Positions 18,079 to 27,627 of a DNA stretch of 64,000 nucleotides are shown here, in pieces. The stretch is taken from NCBI RefSeq assembly GCF_023502395.1, contig NZ_JAMFMB010000001.1:1-64000 (forward strand), given 5' to 3'. Below the pieces are notes generated by a model. That model saw nothing but the letters and a program-made list of their open reading frames with translations. It searched no databases and was not told where the DNA came from. The DNA comes from Ruegeria spongiae. Its GTDB lineage: Bacteria > Pseudomonadota > Alphaproteobacteria > Rhodobacterales > Rhodobacteraceae. Position numbers and translations under genes: made by a program. Within the stretch, counting starts at the first letter, position 1, and every line of letters begins with the position of its first letter.

Positions 18079-19266
18079 CTATTCGGCGGCGCGCGTGTTT
18101 GCGATCTGACCCGCGAAGTCGCACAGGGTTTTCAGCGCGGCGGTAAAGCCCGCGTCATCAACCGTCATCGCGACGCGGATATGGCCCGCCGCCGCCTTGC
18201 CAAAGCTTTCGCCGGGCATGACCGCGATATGATGGGCGTCGAGCAGGGCATAGGCAAACGCCTCGCCGCTCATACCGGTCGCCCGTATGTCCAGCATCAG
18301 GTACATCGCGCCCTGTGCCGGCACCAGCCGCAGCACGTTCTGGGCTTGCAGCACCTCCTGCGCCAGCGCCCGGCGCCGACGGAAGGGGGCGGCGACCTCG
18401 TCCTCCAGCCAGGGACCGGCGTTCAGCGCGAAATTCCCCGCCGCCTGCACAAAGCCCGGCACGCCATAGGTGGTGTGGGTGGCAAGATTGATCAGATGCG
18501 CGATCGCCTCTTCGGGGCCCACGACCCAGCCGCAGCGTGATCCGGTCATGGCGTGGGATTTCGACAACGAGCCCACCACCAGCGTGCGCTCGATCATGTC
18601 GGGCAGGGCGCGCGGGCTGAGATGTGCGCCCTCCCAGACCTGGGTGTCATAAACCTCGTCCGAGATCAGCCACAGGTCGCGTTTGCGGCACACCCCGGCA
18701 ATGCCCTCCAGCGTGTCGCGGGAATAGACCACGCCGGTGGGGTTGTTGGGTGTGTTGATCAGCAGTGAGGTGGCACCGTCGGCGGCGGCGTCGATCTCGG
18801 CGGCGCGCGGCTGAAACCCGTCTTCCGCATGGGCTTGAATCGGTTTCGCAATCGCGGCCACACCCCGGATCGTACCGGGATAGGTGGCATAATAGGGGTC
18901 GATGAACAGTCCCACGTCACCCGGATCACAGGTCGCGTTATGGGCGGCAAACAGCGCCGCCTGACCGCCCGGCGTGATCAGCACATTGTCGCGGCCGGTG
19001 GGCACGCCGGTCCGGTCCTGAATGCGGGCCGCCACCGTGTCGCGCAGATCAGGTTCGCCCGGCACGCTGGAATACCCGGTCTTGCCGGCACGCGCGGCGG
19101 CATCCATCGCGTCGAGGATCGCGGGATGGGTGCGGATGTCATGCTCGCCCTGGGTCAGTTCGGTCACCGCAACGCCCGCGCGCACCATCGCCCGCGCCTT
19201 GTTGAACACATCCCACCCGTCCGAGCCGCCGCCAGTGAGATTGGTGATGCGATGAGACAACTTCAT
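18079..19266 (-). CDS. Class I/II aminotransferase (AspC-like)
   Basis: A 395-residue PLP-dependent aminotransferase of the aspartate aminotransferase superfamily. Motifs: LITPGGQAALFAA, NTPNNPTGVVY (171-181), SDEVYD (202-207) with the PLP-ring Asp/Tyr, and SLSKSHAMTGSRCGW with Schiff-base Lys236 and phosphate-binding Arg. Substrate is not predictable by eye. It is the last gene of a minus-strand run that starts with a coiled-coil gene and an MmcQ/YjbR gene; the 60-base gap suggests possible co-transcription. Confidence 0.88.
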   Translation of the reverse strand: MKLSHRITNLTGGGSDGWDVFNKARAMVRAGVAVTELTQGEHDIRTHPAILDAMDAAARAGKTGYSSVPGEPDLRDTVAARIQDRTGVPTGRDNVLITPGGQAALFAAHNATCDPGDVGLFIDPYYATYPGTIRGVAAIAKPIQAHAEDGFQPRAAEIDAAADGATSLLINTPNNPTGVVYSRDTLEGIAGVCRKRDLWLISDEVYDTQVWEGAHLSPRALPDMIERTLVVGSLSKSHAMTGSRCGWVVGPEEAIAHLINLATHTTYGVPGFVQAAGNFALNAGPWLEDEVAAPFRRRRALAQEVLQAQNVLRLVPAQGAMYLMLDIRATGMSGEAFAYALLDAHHIAVMPGESFGKAAAGHIRVAMTVDDAGFTAALKTLCDFAGQIANTRAAE

Positions 19267-19326
19267 GCCGACCTCCCAGATTCCCAGTTCAGCGGAGAGG
19301 GGCAGAGGCGCGGTGATTTGTCAATC

Positions 19327-19671
19327 TCAGCCGCGCGGTGGCAGAGTCGCCTGCAGTTTCTTCGTCAGACCGGCCCGCACCAGATCATAGGACACTTCGA
19401 TCCGGTGGCGCGTCTCGTCCTCGGTCGCATCCCAGCCCAGCCTGATCCAGCTGCGGTGAAAATACGGCGCGCGCACACCGACGCCCGCCTCGATCAGCAT
19501 CTGGGCGGTTTCGATATCGGGGGTTTTGACAGATACGCCATCATTGGCGGCGCCGATACAGGCGAACATCTTGCCGCCCACCTTCCAGGCATCATGGCCG
19601 CCGCCCCACGGGTCCGAGACTTCGGCCCCCGGCAGCGCGGCACAGATGCGGTTCACGCTGTCACGCGACAC
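19327..19671 (-). CDS. MmcQ/YjbR family protein
   Basis: A 114-residue protein with the family pattern: an N-terminal helix (VNRICAALPGAEVSDPWGGG), HDAWKVGGKMFACIG, VSVKTPDIETAQMLIEAG and APYFHRSWIRLGW. The fold is CyaY-like and is often annotated as DNA-binding, but no activity is established. It starts 3 bases after the stop of the preceding coiled-coil gene on the same strand. Confidence 0.85.
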   Translation of the reverse strand: MSRDSVNRICAALPGAEVSDPWGGGHDAWKVGGKMFACIGAANDGVSVKTPDIETAQMLIEAGVGVRAPYFHRSWIRLGWDATEDETRHRIEVSYDLVRAGLTKKLQATLPPRG

Positions 19672-19674
19672 CGG

Positions 19675-20187
19675 CTATAACCCGGTTTCCAGCTTCAACT
19701 CTCCGTCGGCGATCAGGTTCCCCGCCGATCCCACCGCCTCGAACGAGGTCTTGGCCGCCTTCAACTCGCGCTGAATACGCGCGGAATGCTTGGCCGCCTG
19801 ACGCAGGCTTTCCTCATATGCGGCGGTTTCCCGTTTCATCGTCTTTTCGACAGACTTGCGCTTTTTCTTGTCCCCGTCCGAGCGTGCCTTTCGGAGGCTT
19901 TTTTTATGACTGGCCAGGATCTTTTCATGGCCCGAGATCTGCGTGCGGCAATGCACCAGATGCTCGCGCTCGGATTCCAGCCGCGTCAGGCATTGATCAA
20001 GCTCGCGCAAATGCTTGTGAATGCTGGTTTCGAACCGCTGCTGTTTCGTTCGCAGCCCCGACACCAGCGCGGCATAGTCACTGTCCAGCGCATCAACCAC
20101 CGCATTGTCAAACTGCGTGGCAGCGCTGTCATCTGTCTCATGCGGTCCCGTGGACCACTTCTCTCTTGAGGTGTTCATTTGTGGCAT
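19675..20187 (-). CDS. Hypothetical coiled-coil protein
   Basis: 170 residues, mostly charged helix: residues ~45-150 carry heptad-like runs rich in Leu, Lys, Glu and Arg (LRELDQCLTRLESEREHL; KSLRKARSDGDKKKRKSVEK), so a long coiled coil is predicted. No signal peptide or membrane segment. ATG 20187 is chosen because AGGGAG lies just upstream; the frame itself opens further at 20280. No family recognised. It is the first gene of a run with the MmcQ/YjbR gene. Confidence 0.65.
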   Translation of the reverse strand: MPQMNTSREKWSTGPHETDDSAATQFDNAVVDALDSDYAALVSGLRTKQQRFETSIHKHLRELDQCLTRLESEREHLVHCRTQISGHEKILASHKKSLRKARSDGDKKKRKSVEKTMKRETAAYEESLRQAAKHSARIQRELKAAKTSFEAVGSAGNLIADGELKLETGL

Positions 20188-20424
20188 ATGGCTCCCTGTG
20201 GTTGCATCATAACACAAAGTTCCGGTGCTCGCAGCCCTTTTGGACCGGCCTTGAAAGATCGGCGGCGGGGCGCTATGCAAGACCCATGAACCCGATTTGC
20301 ACCATTATTTGCTGCATTCCCTGCTGAGCGATCACGCGGGCCGGTTTCTTTCGTTTTCTTCCCAGAGACAAGTTGCTAAGCCCGCGCCAACGCGCTTGGT
20401 TTGCCGTGCCCGAGGAAAAAGACG

Positions 20425-21864
20425 ATGACACGTATCAGATTGCACAACACCAGAACCCGCCGGAAAGAGGATTTCGCGCCGATCGACGCGAAGGATGTGC
20501 GGATGTATGTCTGCGGTCCCACCGTCTATGACCGGGCGCATCTGGGCAACGCGCGGCCCGTGGTGGTGTTTGATGTGCTCTACCGTCTGCTGCGCCACGT
20601 CTACGGGGTGGAACATGTGACCTACGTGCGCAATTTCACCGATGTGGACGACAAGATCAACGCAACCGCTCTGGCCCGCAAGCAGGCCGGGGCTGAAGGC
20701 ACGTTGGAACAGCTTGTGCAGGCGCGTTCCGATGAAACGATCGGCTGGTATCTGAAGGATATGGATGAGGTCGGCGCGATGCGACCCAACCAGATGCCGC
20801 GCGCAACCGAGTTCATCGCCCAGATGATCGCGATGATCGAAGGGCTGATCGCGGAGGGGTACGCCTACGAAAAAGAGGGGCATGTCCTGTTCCGCGTCCG
20901 CGAATACAACGATTATGGCAAGCTCTCGGGCCGCTCGGTGGATGACATGATCGCCGGTGCGCGGGTCGAGGTGGCGCCCTTCAAGGAAGACCCGATGGAT
21001 TTCGTGCTGTGGAAACCCTCCACCGACGATCTGCCGGGTTGGGACAGCCCCTGGGGACGGGGGCGACCAGGCTGGCATATCGAATGCTCGGCCATGGCGC
21101 ATGAGCTTTTGGGTGACAGTTTCGACATCCATGGTGGCGGCAACGACCTGATGTTCCCGCATCATGAAAACGAGATCGCCCAAAGCCGTTGCGCCCATCC
21201 CGAAGGGGAGTTCGCCAAGGTCTGGCTGCACAATGAGATGCTGCAGGTCGAGGGCAAGAAGATGTCCAAAAGCTTGGGCAATTTCTTTACCGTGCGCGAT
21301 CTGCTCGACAAGGGCGTGCCGGGTGAAGTGATCCGGTTTGTGTTCCTGCAGACACATTATCGCAAGCCGATGGATTGGACTTCGGATAAGGCGAAATCTG
21401 CAAAAGATACGCTTTGGAATTGGCGGCGAATGGCACAAGATGTTATTTCGAGTGAAGTCGATCCCGAAGTTCTAGAGGCGCTTGCCGACGACCTAAACAC
21501 ATCAAAGGCAGTAGCGGTATTGCATCGGCTTGCAAAAGACGGGAATGCTGCAAGCTTGAAAGCGTCAGCACAATTTTTGGGGCTTTTAACGGACGAACTC
21601 AACTGGGTGCATCATCTGGCACCACAATCAGTCCTTTCGCAGCCGATATTGGGGCGTCCCACCTTACAGCAATTCGAGAAAACAAAATGGGAAGAACTTC
21701 TTATCGGTGAACGGGCTAAGGCGATGGCAACAAAAGACTTCAAAGAACTGGATAGATTGAAGGCGTTGTTGTTGGAGGCTGGTGTCGAGGTGCGCATGAG
21801 CAAGGCGGGCGTGGAATTGGTGCCGGGTCCCGATTTCGACGCCGCCAAGCTGGAGAGTGTGTGA
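20425..21864 (+). CDS. cysS: Cysteinyl-tRNA synthetase
   Basis: A 479-residue class I synthetase that charges tRNA-Cys. Zinc-binding Cys30 in [10 protein letters not shown], the HIGH-type HLGNAR (39-44), GWHIECSAM and [20 protein letters not shown], and [10 protein letters not shown] (~278-287) are all in place. ATG 20425 has GAGGA 8 bases upstream. From ~21370 to ~21785 codon use changes: hand counts of four 60-base lines give 42-50% G+C, against about 62% in one line upstream, with many A/T-ending codons; the last ~25 codons return to host style. The reading frame is intact. The stop overlaps the cimA ATG by one base. Confidence 0.96.
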   Translation: MTRIRLHNTRTRRKEDFAPIDAKDVRMYVCGPTVYDRAHLGNARPVVVFDVLYRLLRHVYGVEHVTYVRNFTDVDDKINATALARKQAGAEGTLEQLVQARSDETIGWYLKDMDEVGAMRPNQMPRATEFIAQMIAMIEGLIAEGYAYEKEGHVLFRVREYNDYGKLSGRSVDDMIAGARVEVAPFKEDPMDFVLWKPSTDDLPGWDSPWGRGRPGWHIECSAMAHELLGDSFDIHGGGNDLMFPHHENEIAQSRCAHPEGEFAKVWLHNEMLQVEGKKMSKSLGNFFTVRDLLDKGVPGEVIRFVFLQTHYRKPMDWTSDKAKSAKDTLWNWRRMAQDVISSEVDPEVLEALADDLNTSKAVAVLHRLAKDGNAASLKASAQFLGLLTDELNWVHHLAPQSVLSQPILGRPTLQQFEKTKWEELLIGERAKAMATKDFKELDRLKALLLEAGVEVRMSKAGVELVPGPDFDAAKLESV

Positions 21865-23486
21865 TGACCCGCGAGCGCCTCTATCTCTATGACACCACCT
21901 TGCGGGACGGGCAGCAGACGCAGGGGGTGCAGTTCTCGACCACCGAAAAGGTGCAGATCACCCGCGCGCTGGACGCGTTGGGGCTGGATTATATCGAGGG
22001 CGGCTGGCCCGGTGCCAACCCCACCGACAGCGCGTTTTTTGCCGATGCGCCCGAGACCGGCGCGCGGCTCACTGCCTTTGGCATGACCAAGCGGTCGGGC
22101 CGGTCGGCCGAAAATGACGATGTGCTGGCGGCGGTGCTGAATGCGGGTACCGGTACGATTTGTCTGGTCGGCAAAAGCCATGATTTCCACGTCACCGACG
22201 CGCTTGGCATCTCGCTCGCAGAAAACACCAAAAACGTCCGCGCTTCGATTGCCCAAATCGTGGCGCAGGGGCGCGAGGCACTATTCGATGCCGAGCATTT
22301 CTTTGACGGCTATCGCGACAATCCCGATTACGCGCTCTCGGTCTGCCATGCGGCGCTGGAGGCCGGCGCGCGCTGGATCGTGCTCTGTGATACCAATGGC
22401 GGGGCGCTGCCCTCCGATATCGGGCGGATCGTGGGCGAGGTGATCGCCTCGGGCATTCCCGGCGACCGGTTGGGCATCCACACCCATAACGATACCGAAC
22501 AGGCCGTCGCCGGGTCGCTGGCCGCGGTCGAGGCTGGTGCGCGTCAGATCCAGGGCACGCTGAACGGGCTGGGCGAGCGTTGCGGCAATGCCAATCTGAC
22601 CTCGCTGATCCCGACGCTGCTGCTCAAGGAGCCCTATGTCAGCCGGTTCGACACCGGCATCACGCAAGAAGCGCTGGCGGGGCTCACCAAACTCAGCCGG
22701 ATGCTGGACGATATCCTCAATCGCGTCCCCACCAAACAGGCGCCTTATGTGGGGGCCTCGGCCTTTGCGCATAAGGCGGGGCTGCATGCCAGCGCGATCC
22801 TGAAGAACCCTTCGACTTACGAACATGTGGACCCGGAGGTGATCGGCAACACCCGCATCATCCCGATGTCGAACCAGGCAGGGCAGTCGAACCTGCGCAC
22901 CCGGCTGGCCGAGGCCGGGCTGGAGGTGGCCAAGGGCGACCCGGCGCTGGGGCGGATTCTGGACCGGATCAAGGAACGTGAGGCCGAGGGCTATTCCTAT
23001 GACACCGCGCAGGCCTCGTTCGAGTTGCTGGCGCGCGCCGAACTGGGGTTGCTGGCGGACCTGTTCGAGGTCAAGCGCTACAAGGTCACGGTCGAGCGGC
23101 GCAAGAACAAATACAACCGGATGATCAGCCTGTCCGAGGCGGTGGTTGTGGTGAAGGTCGACGGCGAAAAGCGTCTGTCGGTCAGCGAGTCTCTGGACGA
23201 GGATGGCAGCGACCGCGGCCCGGTCAACGCGCTGGCCAAGGCGCTGGCCAAGGATCTTGGTCAGTATTCGGCGGTGCTGGAGGATATGCGGCTGGTCGAT
23301 TTCAAGGTGCGTATCACGCAAGGCGGCACCGAGGCCGTCACCCGCGTCATCATCGACAGCGAGGACGGTGCCGGGCGGCGCTGGTCCACCGTGGGGGTCA
23401 GTGCGAACATAGTGGATGCCAGTTTCGAGGCGTTGCTGGATGCGATCCGCTGGAAGCTGATCCATCATGTGGAGGCGGCGGAATAA
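21864..23486 (+). CDS. cimA: (R)-citramalate synthase
   Basis: A 540-residue acyltransferase of the isopropylmalate/homocitrate synthase family that condenses acetyl-CoA with pyruvate, feeding threonine-independent isoleucine synthesis. The N-terminal TIM barrel has LYLYDTTLRDGQQTQGVQFS (metal-binding Asp), CDTNGGALPSDIG, HTHNDTEQAVAG and GTLNGLGERCGNANL; the C-terminal regulatory LeuA-like domain starts near residue 400. DGQQTQGV and the C-terminal length fit CimA rather than LeuA. ATG 21864 overlaps the cysS stop; GTG 21861 is in frame but less likely. The next gene overlaps its stop. Confidence 0.9.
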   Translation: MTRERLYLYDTTLRDGQQTQGVQFSTTEKVQITRALDALGLDYIEGGWPGANPTDSAFFADAPETGARLTAFGMTKRSGRSAENDDVLAAVLNAGTGTICLVGKSHDFHVTDALGISLAENTKNVRASIAQIVAQGREALFDAEHFFDGYRDNPDYALSVCHAALEAGARWIVLCDTNGGALPSDIGRIVGEVIASGIPGDRLGIHTHNDTEQAVAGSLAAVEAGARQIQGTLNGLGERCGNANLTSLIPTLLLKEPYVSRFDTGITQEALAGLTKLSRMLDDILNRVPTKQAPYVGASAFAHKAGLHASAILKNPSTYEHVDPEVIGNTRIIPMSNQAGQSNLRTRLAEAGLEVAKGDPALGRILDRIKEREAEGYSYDTAQASFELLARAELGLLADLFEVKRYKVTVERRKNKYNRMISLSEAVVVVKVDGEKRLSVSESLDEDGSDRGPVNALAKALAKDLGQYSAVLEDMRLVDFKVRITQGGTEAVTRVIIDSEDGAGRRWSTVGVSANIVDASFEALLDAIRWKLIHHVEAAE

Positions 23487-24205
23487 TGGACTGGGAGGCG
23501 TTTTTCACGCTTCACCACGATCTGCCCCGCGAGGGACCCGGCGCGCCGGAGGATGTGGATTGGGTTCTGGATGAGACCGGGCTGACAGGTGCCGTTTCAG
23601 TCTGTGACGCCGGGTGCGGGCCGGGGGGCGACCTTGAAACGCTGGCCGACCGGCTGCCCGAGGCGTATCTGACCGGCATCGAGATGCAGGCGGGGTTTGT
23701 TGCAACCGCCGCCAGACGTTGCGCCCGCTTTGGCGACCGCGTGCAGGTCCGGCAGGGCGACATGGCCGAACCGGGCGGGCCTCATGATCTGATCTGGTGC
23801 GCTGGCGCGCTCTATTTTCTCGGCGTGACGGAAGGCCTGAAAAGCTGGCGTTCGGCGCTTGCGCCGGGGGGCTTTGTCGCGTTTTCCGAACCGGTGAAAC
23901 TGCAAGATGAGGTGCCGCAGGCGGCGCAGGAGTTTTGGCAGGAGTACCCCGCGATCACCGATCTGTCGGGTATCGCGGCACGCGTTGACGCTGCGGGATA
24001 TGACGTTCTAGGCCATCGTCTGATCGTCGGGCAGCCATGGGAAAACTATTATGCACCCTTGCGTCGGCGCATCGCCGAGCTGCGCGCCGCCAACCCCGAT
24101 CCGGCCTTGGTCGAGATGTTGGATATGAACGCGCGCGAGGCCGCGCTGTGGGAAGCTGCCTCCGATCACATCGCCTATGCCCTGATGCTTGTCCGGCCCC
24201 GATGA
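23486..24205 (+). CDS. SAM-dependent class I methyltransferase
   Basis: A 239-residue Rossmann methyltransferase. Motif I is VSVCDAGCGPGGDLETLA (~38-55), the acidic end of strand 2 is TGIEMQAG, and QGDMAEPGGPHDLIWCAGAL gives motifs II/III. Substrate unknown. It is translationally coupled to cimA upstream (overlap of one base) and to the next gene downstream (ATGA), forming a cysS-cimA-methyltransferase-synthase run. Confidence 0.85.
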   Translation: MDWEAFFTLHHDLPREGPGAPEDVDWVLDETGLTGAVSVCDAGCGPGGDLETLADRLPEAYLTGIEMQAGFVATAARRCARFGDRVQVRQGDMAEPGGPHDLIWCAGALYFLGVTEGLKSWRSALAPGGFVAFSEPVKLQDEVPQAAQEFWQEYPAITDLSGIAARVDAAGYDVLGHRLIVGQPWENYYAPLRRRIAELRAANPDPALVEMLDMNAREAALWEAASDHIAYALMLVRPR

Positions 24206-24978
24206 GCTTTGATGCCGACCTGACAGCCTGTGCGGCGCTGGTTGAAAAGGGTGACCCAGAGCGGTTTCTGGCCGCCATGGCCGCGCCGGTTGCGGCGCGC
24301 CGGGTGCTGTTCCCACTCTATGCGCTGAATGTCGAAGTGGCGCGCGCGCCCTGGGTCACGCAGGAGCCGATGATCGCCGAGATGCGCCTGCAATGGTGGC
24401 GCGACGTGCTGCAAGAGATCGCCGAAGGTCAGACTGTCCGGCGGCATCAGGTAGTCACACCTCTGGCCGCGATCCTGTCGCCCGAGCTTGCGACATATCT
24501 GGATCAATATGTCTCGGTAAGGCGTTGGGATATCTACAAGGACCCGTTCGAGGACGCGGCGCATCTTACCGCCTATCTGGATCACAGCGCCGGGTCGCTG
24601 ATGGTGGCCGCGGCCCAGAGCCTTGGCCCGGCAGACACGGATGTTGTGCGCGACTTTGGCTATGCGGCGGGGGTTGCGAACTGGCTGGTCGCGGTGCCCG
24701 AGCTTGAGGCGCGCGGGCGTATTCCCTTGCTGGATGGCACCGCTGAAGGTGTGCGAGCGCTGGCCAGAACCGGGCTGGATCGTCTGGACCGGGCGCGTCG
24801 CGGTCGGGCTGCGGTTTCAGCGGCGGCGCGACCGGCGCTTCTGGCAGGGTGGCAAACGGAGGCTTTGCTCAAACAGGCGGTGGCGGAGCCGGGTCTGGTG
24901 GCCTCGGGCGCGCTGGGGCAAAGCGGGTTTCGCAAGCGCACCGGTCTGATGTGGCAGGCCGCAACGGGGCGCTGGTAA
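24202..24978 (+). CDS. Squalene/phytoene synthase family protein (NDUFAF6-like)
   Basis: A 258-residue member of the trans-isoprenyl head-to-head synthase family. It has FPLYALNVEVARAP, EMRLQWWRDVLQEI and AYLDHSAGSLM, but I do not see the two DxxxD motifs needed for prenyl diphosphate chemistry. That pattern fits the NDUFAF6-like branch, linked to respiratory complex I assembly in mitochondria, rather than a carotenoid enzyme. ATG 24202 overlaps the methyltransferase stop as ATGA; the longer frame from 24037 lies inside that gene and is rejected. Confidence 0.75.
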   Translation: MSFDADLTACAALVEKGDPERFLAAMAAPVAARRVLFPLYALNVEVARAPWVTQEPMIAEMRLQWWRDVLQEIAEGQTVRRHQVVTPLAAILSPELATYLDQYVSVRRWDIYKDPFEDAAHLTAYLDHSAGSLMVAAAQSLGPADTDVVRDFGYAAGVANWLVAVPELEARGRIPLLDGTAEGVRALARTGLDRLDRARRGRAAVSAAARPALLAGWQTEALLKQAVAEPGLVASGALGQSGFRKRTGLMWQAATGRW

Positions 24979-24981
24979 GGG

Positions 24982-26205
24982 TCAGGCCAGTTCCTCTTTC
25001 GGGCGCAGCATCAGCCAGATCAAGGCGCCGCCCGCCAGCACCAGGAAAGGGGCCATGGCAAGGTTCACGGCGGTCCAGCCCTCGACCGGGTTGCCGCCCG
25101 AGCAATTCATCAACCCGCCCGAGGCGACCGAGGCAAAGGTCACGCCGCCAAAGACCAGCAGGTCGTTCAAGCCCTGCATCCGGCCTCGCTCGCTGGGCGT
25201 ATGCGCGGCGGCCAGCATCGACGTCGCACCGATGAAGCCGAAGTTCCAGCCGACCCCCAGCAGGATCAGGGCGAGGAAGAAATTGTTCAGATCGACACCT
25301 TCCAGAGCGACAACACCTGCGGCGGCCAGTATGACCAGCCCCAGCGCCATGATCTTTTCGACCCCGAAACGCGCGATCAGATGGCCGGTGAAGAAGCTCG
25401 GGACAAACATGGCCAGCACATGCCAGGTGACCACATCCGCGGCGTCATGGGTGGTGTAGCCACAGCCCACAACCGCCAGCGGGGTCGAGGTCATCACCAG
25501 GTTCATCAAGGCATAGGACACCATGGCGCAAATCACCGCCACTGCGATACGGGGGGTTGTGATCAACTCCCACCTTGTGCGGCCTTTTGGGCTGTCCGCC
25601 GATGGCGGCGCCGGGCGCGGGATGTCGAGGAACAGAAACAGCAGCGAGCCGACAATATTAAGCGTGATCACGGCCACGTAAGTGCCGAGAAACGGAACCA
25701 CATAGGCCGTGGCGGTCAGCTTCACCAGTTGCGGCCCGATGATGGCCGCCGCCAGCCCGCCCGCCATCACGTAGGAAATCGCCTTGGGCCGGAACGCGTC
25801 CGAGGCGGTATCGGCGGCGGCAAAGCGATAGAACCCATGCGCGCTCATGTAGATGCCGGTCAGGAAACTGCCCGCCAGAAAGACCGGAAACGAACTCAGA
25901 TAAAGGCCATAGGCCCCCACCACACCACCCAGCGCGCCCATCAACGCGCCCAGCATGAACCCGGCGCGCCGGCCCCAGCGTTGCATGATCGCCGACATCG
26001 GCGTGGCCGCCAGCATCGAGCCTAGCACGATCATGGAAATCGGCAGGGTCGCCAGACAGACATTGCTGGCCAGCGATTGCCCGGCCAGCCCTCCGATCGT
26101 GAAGATCATCGGCATTTGCGCGCCCAGCACCGCTTGCGCCGCCACCAGCACCACGACATTGCGGCGGGCGGAGCGGTCATCCGGGGGGGCGATAGCATCA
26201 CTCAT
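24982..26205 (-). CDS. Major facilitator superfamily transporter
   Basis: A 407-residue integral inner-membrane protein with about 12 hydrophobic segments. The MFS loop 2-3 region (AIMQRWGRRAGFMLGALMG) is recognisable, and a hydrophilic central loop follows helix 6 (DIPRPAPPSADSPKGRTRWE). Substrate unknown. ATG 26205 (MSDAIAPPDDRSARRN) is preferred over a start at 26250 that would add 15 atypical residues. It is convergent with the synthase-like gene, 3 bases apart. Confidence 0.85.
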   Translation of the reverse strand: MSDAIAPPDDRSARRNVVVLVAAQAVLGAQMPMIFTIGGLAGQSLASNVCLATLPISMIVLGSMLAATPMSAIMQRWGRRAGFMLGALMGALGGVVGAYGLYLSSFPVFLAGSFLTGIYMSAHGFYRFAAADTASDAFRPKAISYVMAGGLAAAIIGPQLVKLTATAYVVPFLGTYVAVITLNIVGSLLFLFLDIPRPAPPSADSPKGRTRWELITTPRIAVAVICAMVSYALMNLVMTSTPLAVVGCGYTTHDAADVVTWHVLAMFVPSFFTGHLIARFGVEKIMALGLVILAAAGVVALEGVDLNNFFLALILLGVGWNFGFIGATSMLAAAHTPSERGRMQGLNDLLVFGGVTFASVASGGLMNCSGGNPVEGWTAVNLAMAPFLVLAGGALIWLMLRPKEELA

Positions 26206-26304
26206 GCCGCATGCGTAGCGCCGATTGTGCGGCGCGACAAGCGGTTGCAAGCGGGGGCGATCCGGTTACGGTGCCGCAAGGATGAACAACGTGGATGGTC
26301 AGGG

Positions 26305-26940
26305 ATGGCGCACGGCGAACGGATCATCGAAACGCCCGATTGCGTGGTTGAAGGGGCCGACTGGCTGGCCCGCCAATGCCCGCGCATGTCTCATGCCATG
26401 ACGCTGACCGGCCCGCTGCCCTTGCGCCGCAAGCCGGACGGGTTTGCGGAACTGCTCAGCGCCATCGTCAGCCAGCAGGTCAGCGTCGCCTCGGCCAATG
26501 CGATCTGGGGCCGGATGAAGGCGGCCGGGCTGACCGGGCCGCGCAAGATCCTCTGGGCCAACGATGACGATCTGCGCGCGGTGGGGCTCAGCCGCCAGAA
26601 AATCCGCTATGCCCGCGCGCTGGCCGAGGCGCGGATCGACTACACCGCTCTGCGCGACGCGCCGTCGGATGAGGTCATTGCAACGCTGGTCGAAGTGCCC
26701 GGCATCGGCGCCTGGACGGCCGAGATCTATGCCATGTTCTCGCTGGGTCGCGCTGATGTGTTTGCACCCGGTGATCTGGCATTACAAGAAGCGGCGAAGG
26801 TTCTTTATGACCTGCCCGAGCGCCCCAGCGAAAAGGCGCTGCGACAAATGGCCAAGGACTGGTCGCCCTGGCGGTCGGTTGCGGCCCGTGTGCTCTGGGC
26901 CTATTACCGCGTGGCCAAGGACAGGGAAGGTATCAGATGA
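26305..26940 (+). CDS. DNA-3-methyladenine glycosylase II (AlkA-like, HhH-GPD)
   Basis: A 211-residue base-excision repair glycosylase that removes alkylated purines from DNA. The helix-hairpin-helix-GPD core is clear: AELLSAIVSQQVSVASANAI, LSRQKIRYARALAEA, VEVPGIGAWTAEIY and APGDLALQEA with catalytic Asp157. It lacks the N-terminal beta domain of E. coli AlkA, as many alphaproteobacterial members do. The next gene overlaps by 4 bases. Confidence 0.9.
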   Translation: MAHGERIIETPDCVVEGADWLARQCPRMSHAMTLTGPLPLRRKPDGFAELLSAIVSQQVSVASANAIWGRMKAAGLTGPRKILWANDDDLRAVGLSRQKIRYARALAEARIDYTALRDAPSDEVIATLVEVPGIGAWTAEIYAMFSLGRADVFAPGDLALQEAAKVLYDLPERPSEKALRQMAKDWSPWRSVAARVLWAYYRVAKDREGIR

Positions 26941-27602
26941 CGCGCGTTTTGAACTCCGGCCGCAAAGAGCCGCATTCGGGCACCACACGATCGGTTGTGG
27001 TGTTTCTGCACGGCTACGGCGCAAATGGCGCGGACCTGCTGGGGCTGGCCGATGTGCTGGGCGAACATCTGCCCGATACGCTGTTCGTGGCCCCCGACGC
27101 GCCCGAGCAGATCCCCGGCATGCCCGGCGGTTACCAGTGGTTTCCGATCCCGTGGATCGACGGATCATCCGAGGAAGAGGCCATGCGCGGCATGGCGGCA
27201 GCGGTCGAGGACCTGAACGCCTATCTCGACGCGCTGATGGTCGACGAGGATGTGCTGCCGGAACAGGTCGTGCTGTTCGGCTTCAGTCAGGGCACGATGA
27301 TGAGCCTGCATGTTGCACCCCGGCGCGAAGATCCGGTGGCGGGCATCGTCGCCATCTCGGGCCGGTTGCTTAGCCCCGAGACGCTGGCCGATGATGTGGT
27401 CAGCCGCATGCCGGTGCTGCTGGTGCATGGCGATGCCGACGATGTGGTGCCGCCGCAATCGCTGCCCGAGGCCGCCGAGGCGCTGCAGGAAGCAGGCTTC
27501 AAAGAGGTCTACGCTCATGTGATGAAAGGCACCGGCCACGGTATCGCGCCCGACGGGCTGAGCGTGGCGCTGGCCTTCATGCGCGACAAGCTGAACCTTT
27601 GA
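26937..27602 (+). CDS. Phospholipase/carboxylesterase family serine hydrolase
   Basis: A 221-residue alpha/beta hydrolase of the carboxylesterase/acyl-protein thioesterase family. VVVFLHGYGANGADL gives the oxyanion region, LFGFSQGTMMS the Ser nucleophile, VHGDADDVVPP the acid and GTGHGIAPDG the His. It is probably cytoplasmic (no signal peptide). ATG 26937 overlaps the glycosylase stop. Confidence 0.87.
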   Translation: MTRVLNSGRKEPHSGTTRSVVVFLHGYGANGADLLGLADVLGEHLPDTLFVAPDAPEQIPGMPGGYQWFPIPWIDGSSEEEAMRGMAAAVEDLNAYLDALMVDEDVLPEQVVLFGFSQGTMMSLHVAPRREDPVAGIVAISGRLLSPETLADDVVSRMPVLLVHGDADDVVPPQSLPEAAEALQEAGFKEVYAHVMKGTGHGIAPDGLSVALAFMRDKLNL

Positions 27603-27627
27603 CCAGGGCGCAACAGGGAGGACAGAC

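Noticed and set aside
24202-24978. Carotenoid or hopanoid synthase
   Set aside because: The DxxxD motifs for prenyl diphosphate binding are not seen and no other carotenoid or hopanoid gene is nearby.
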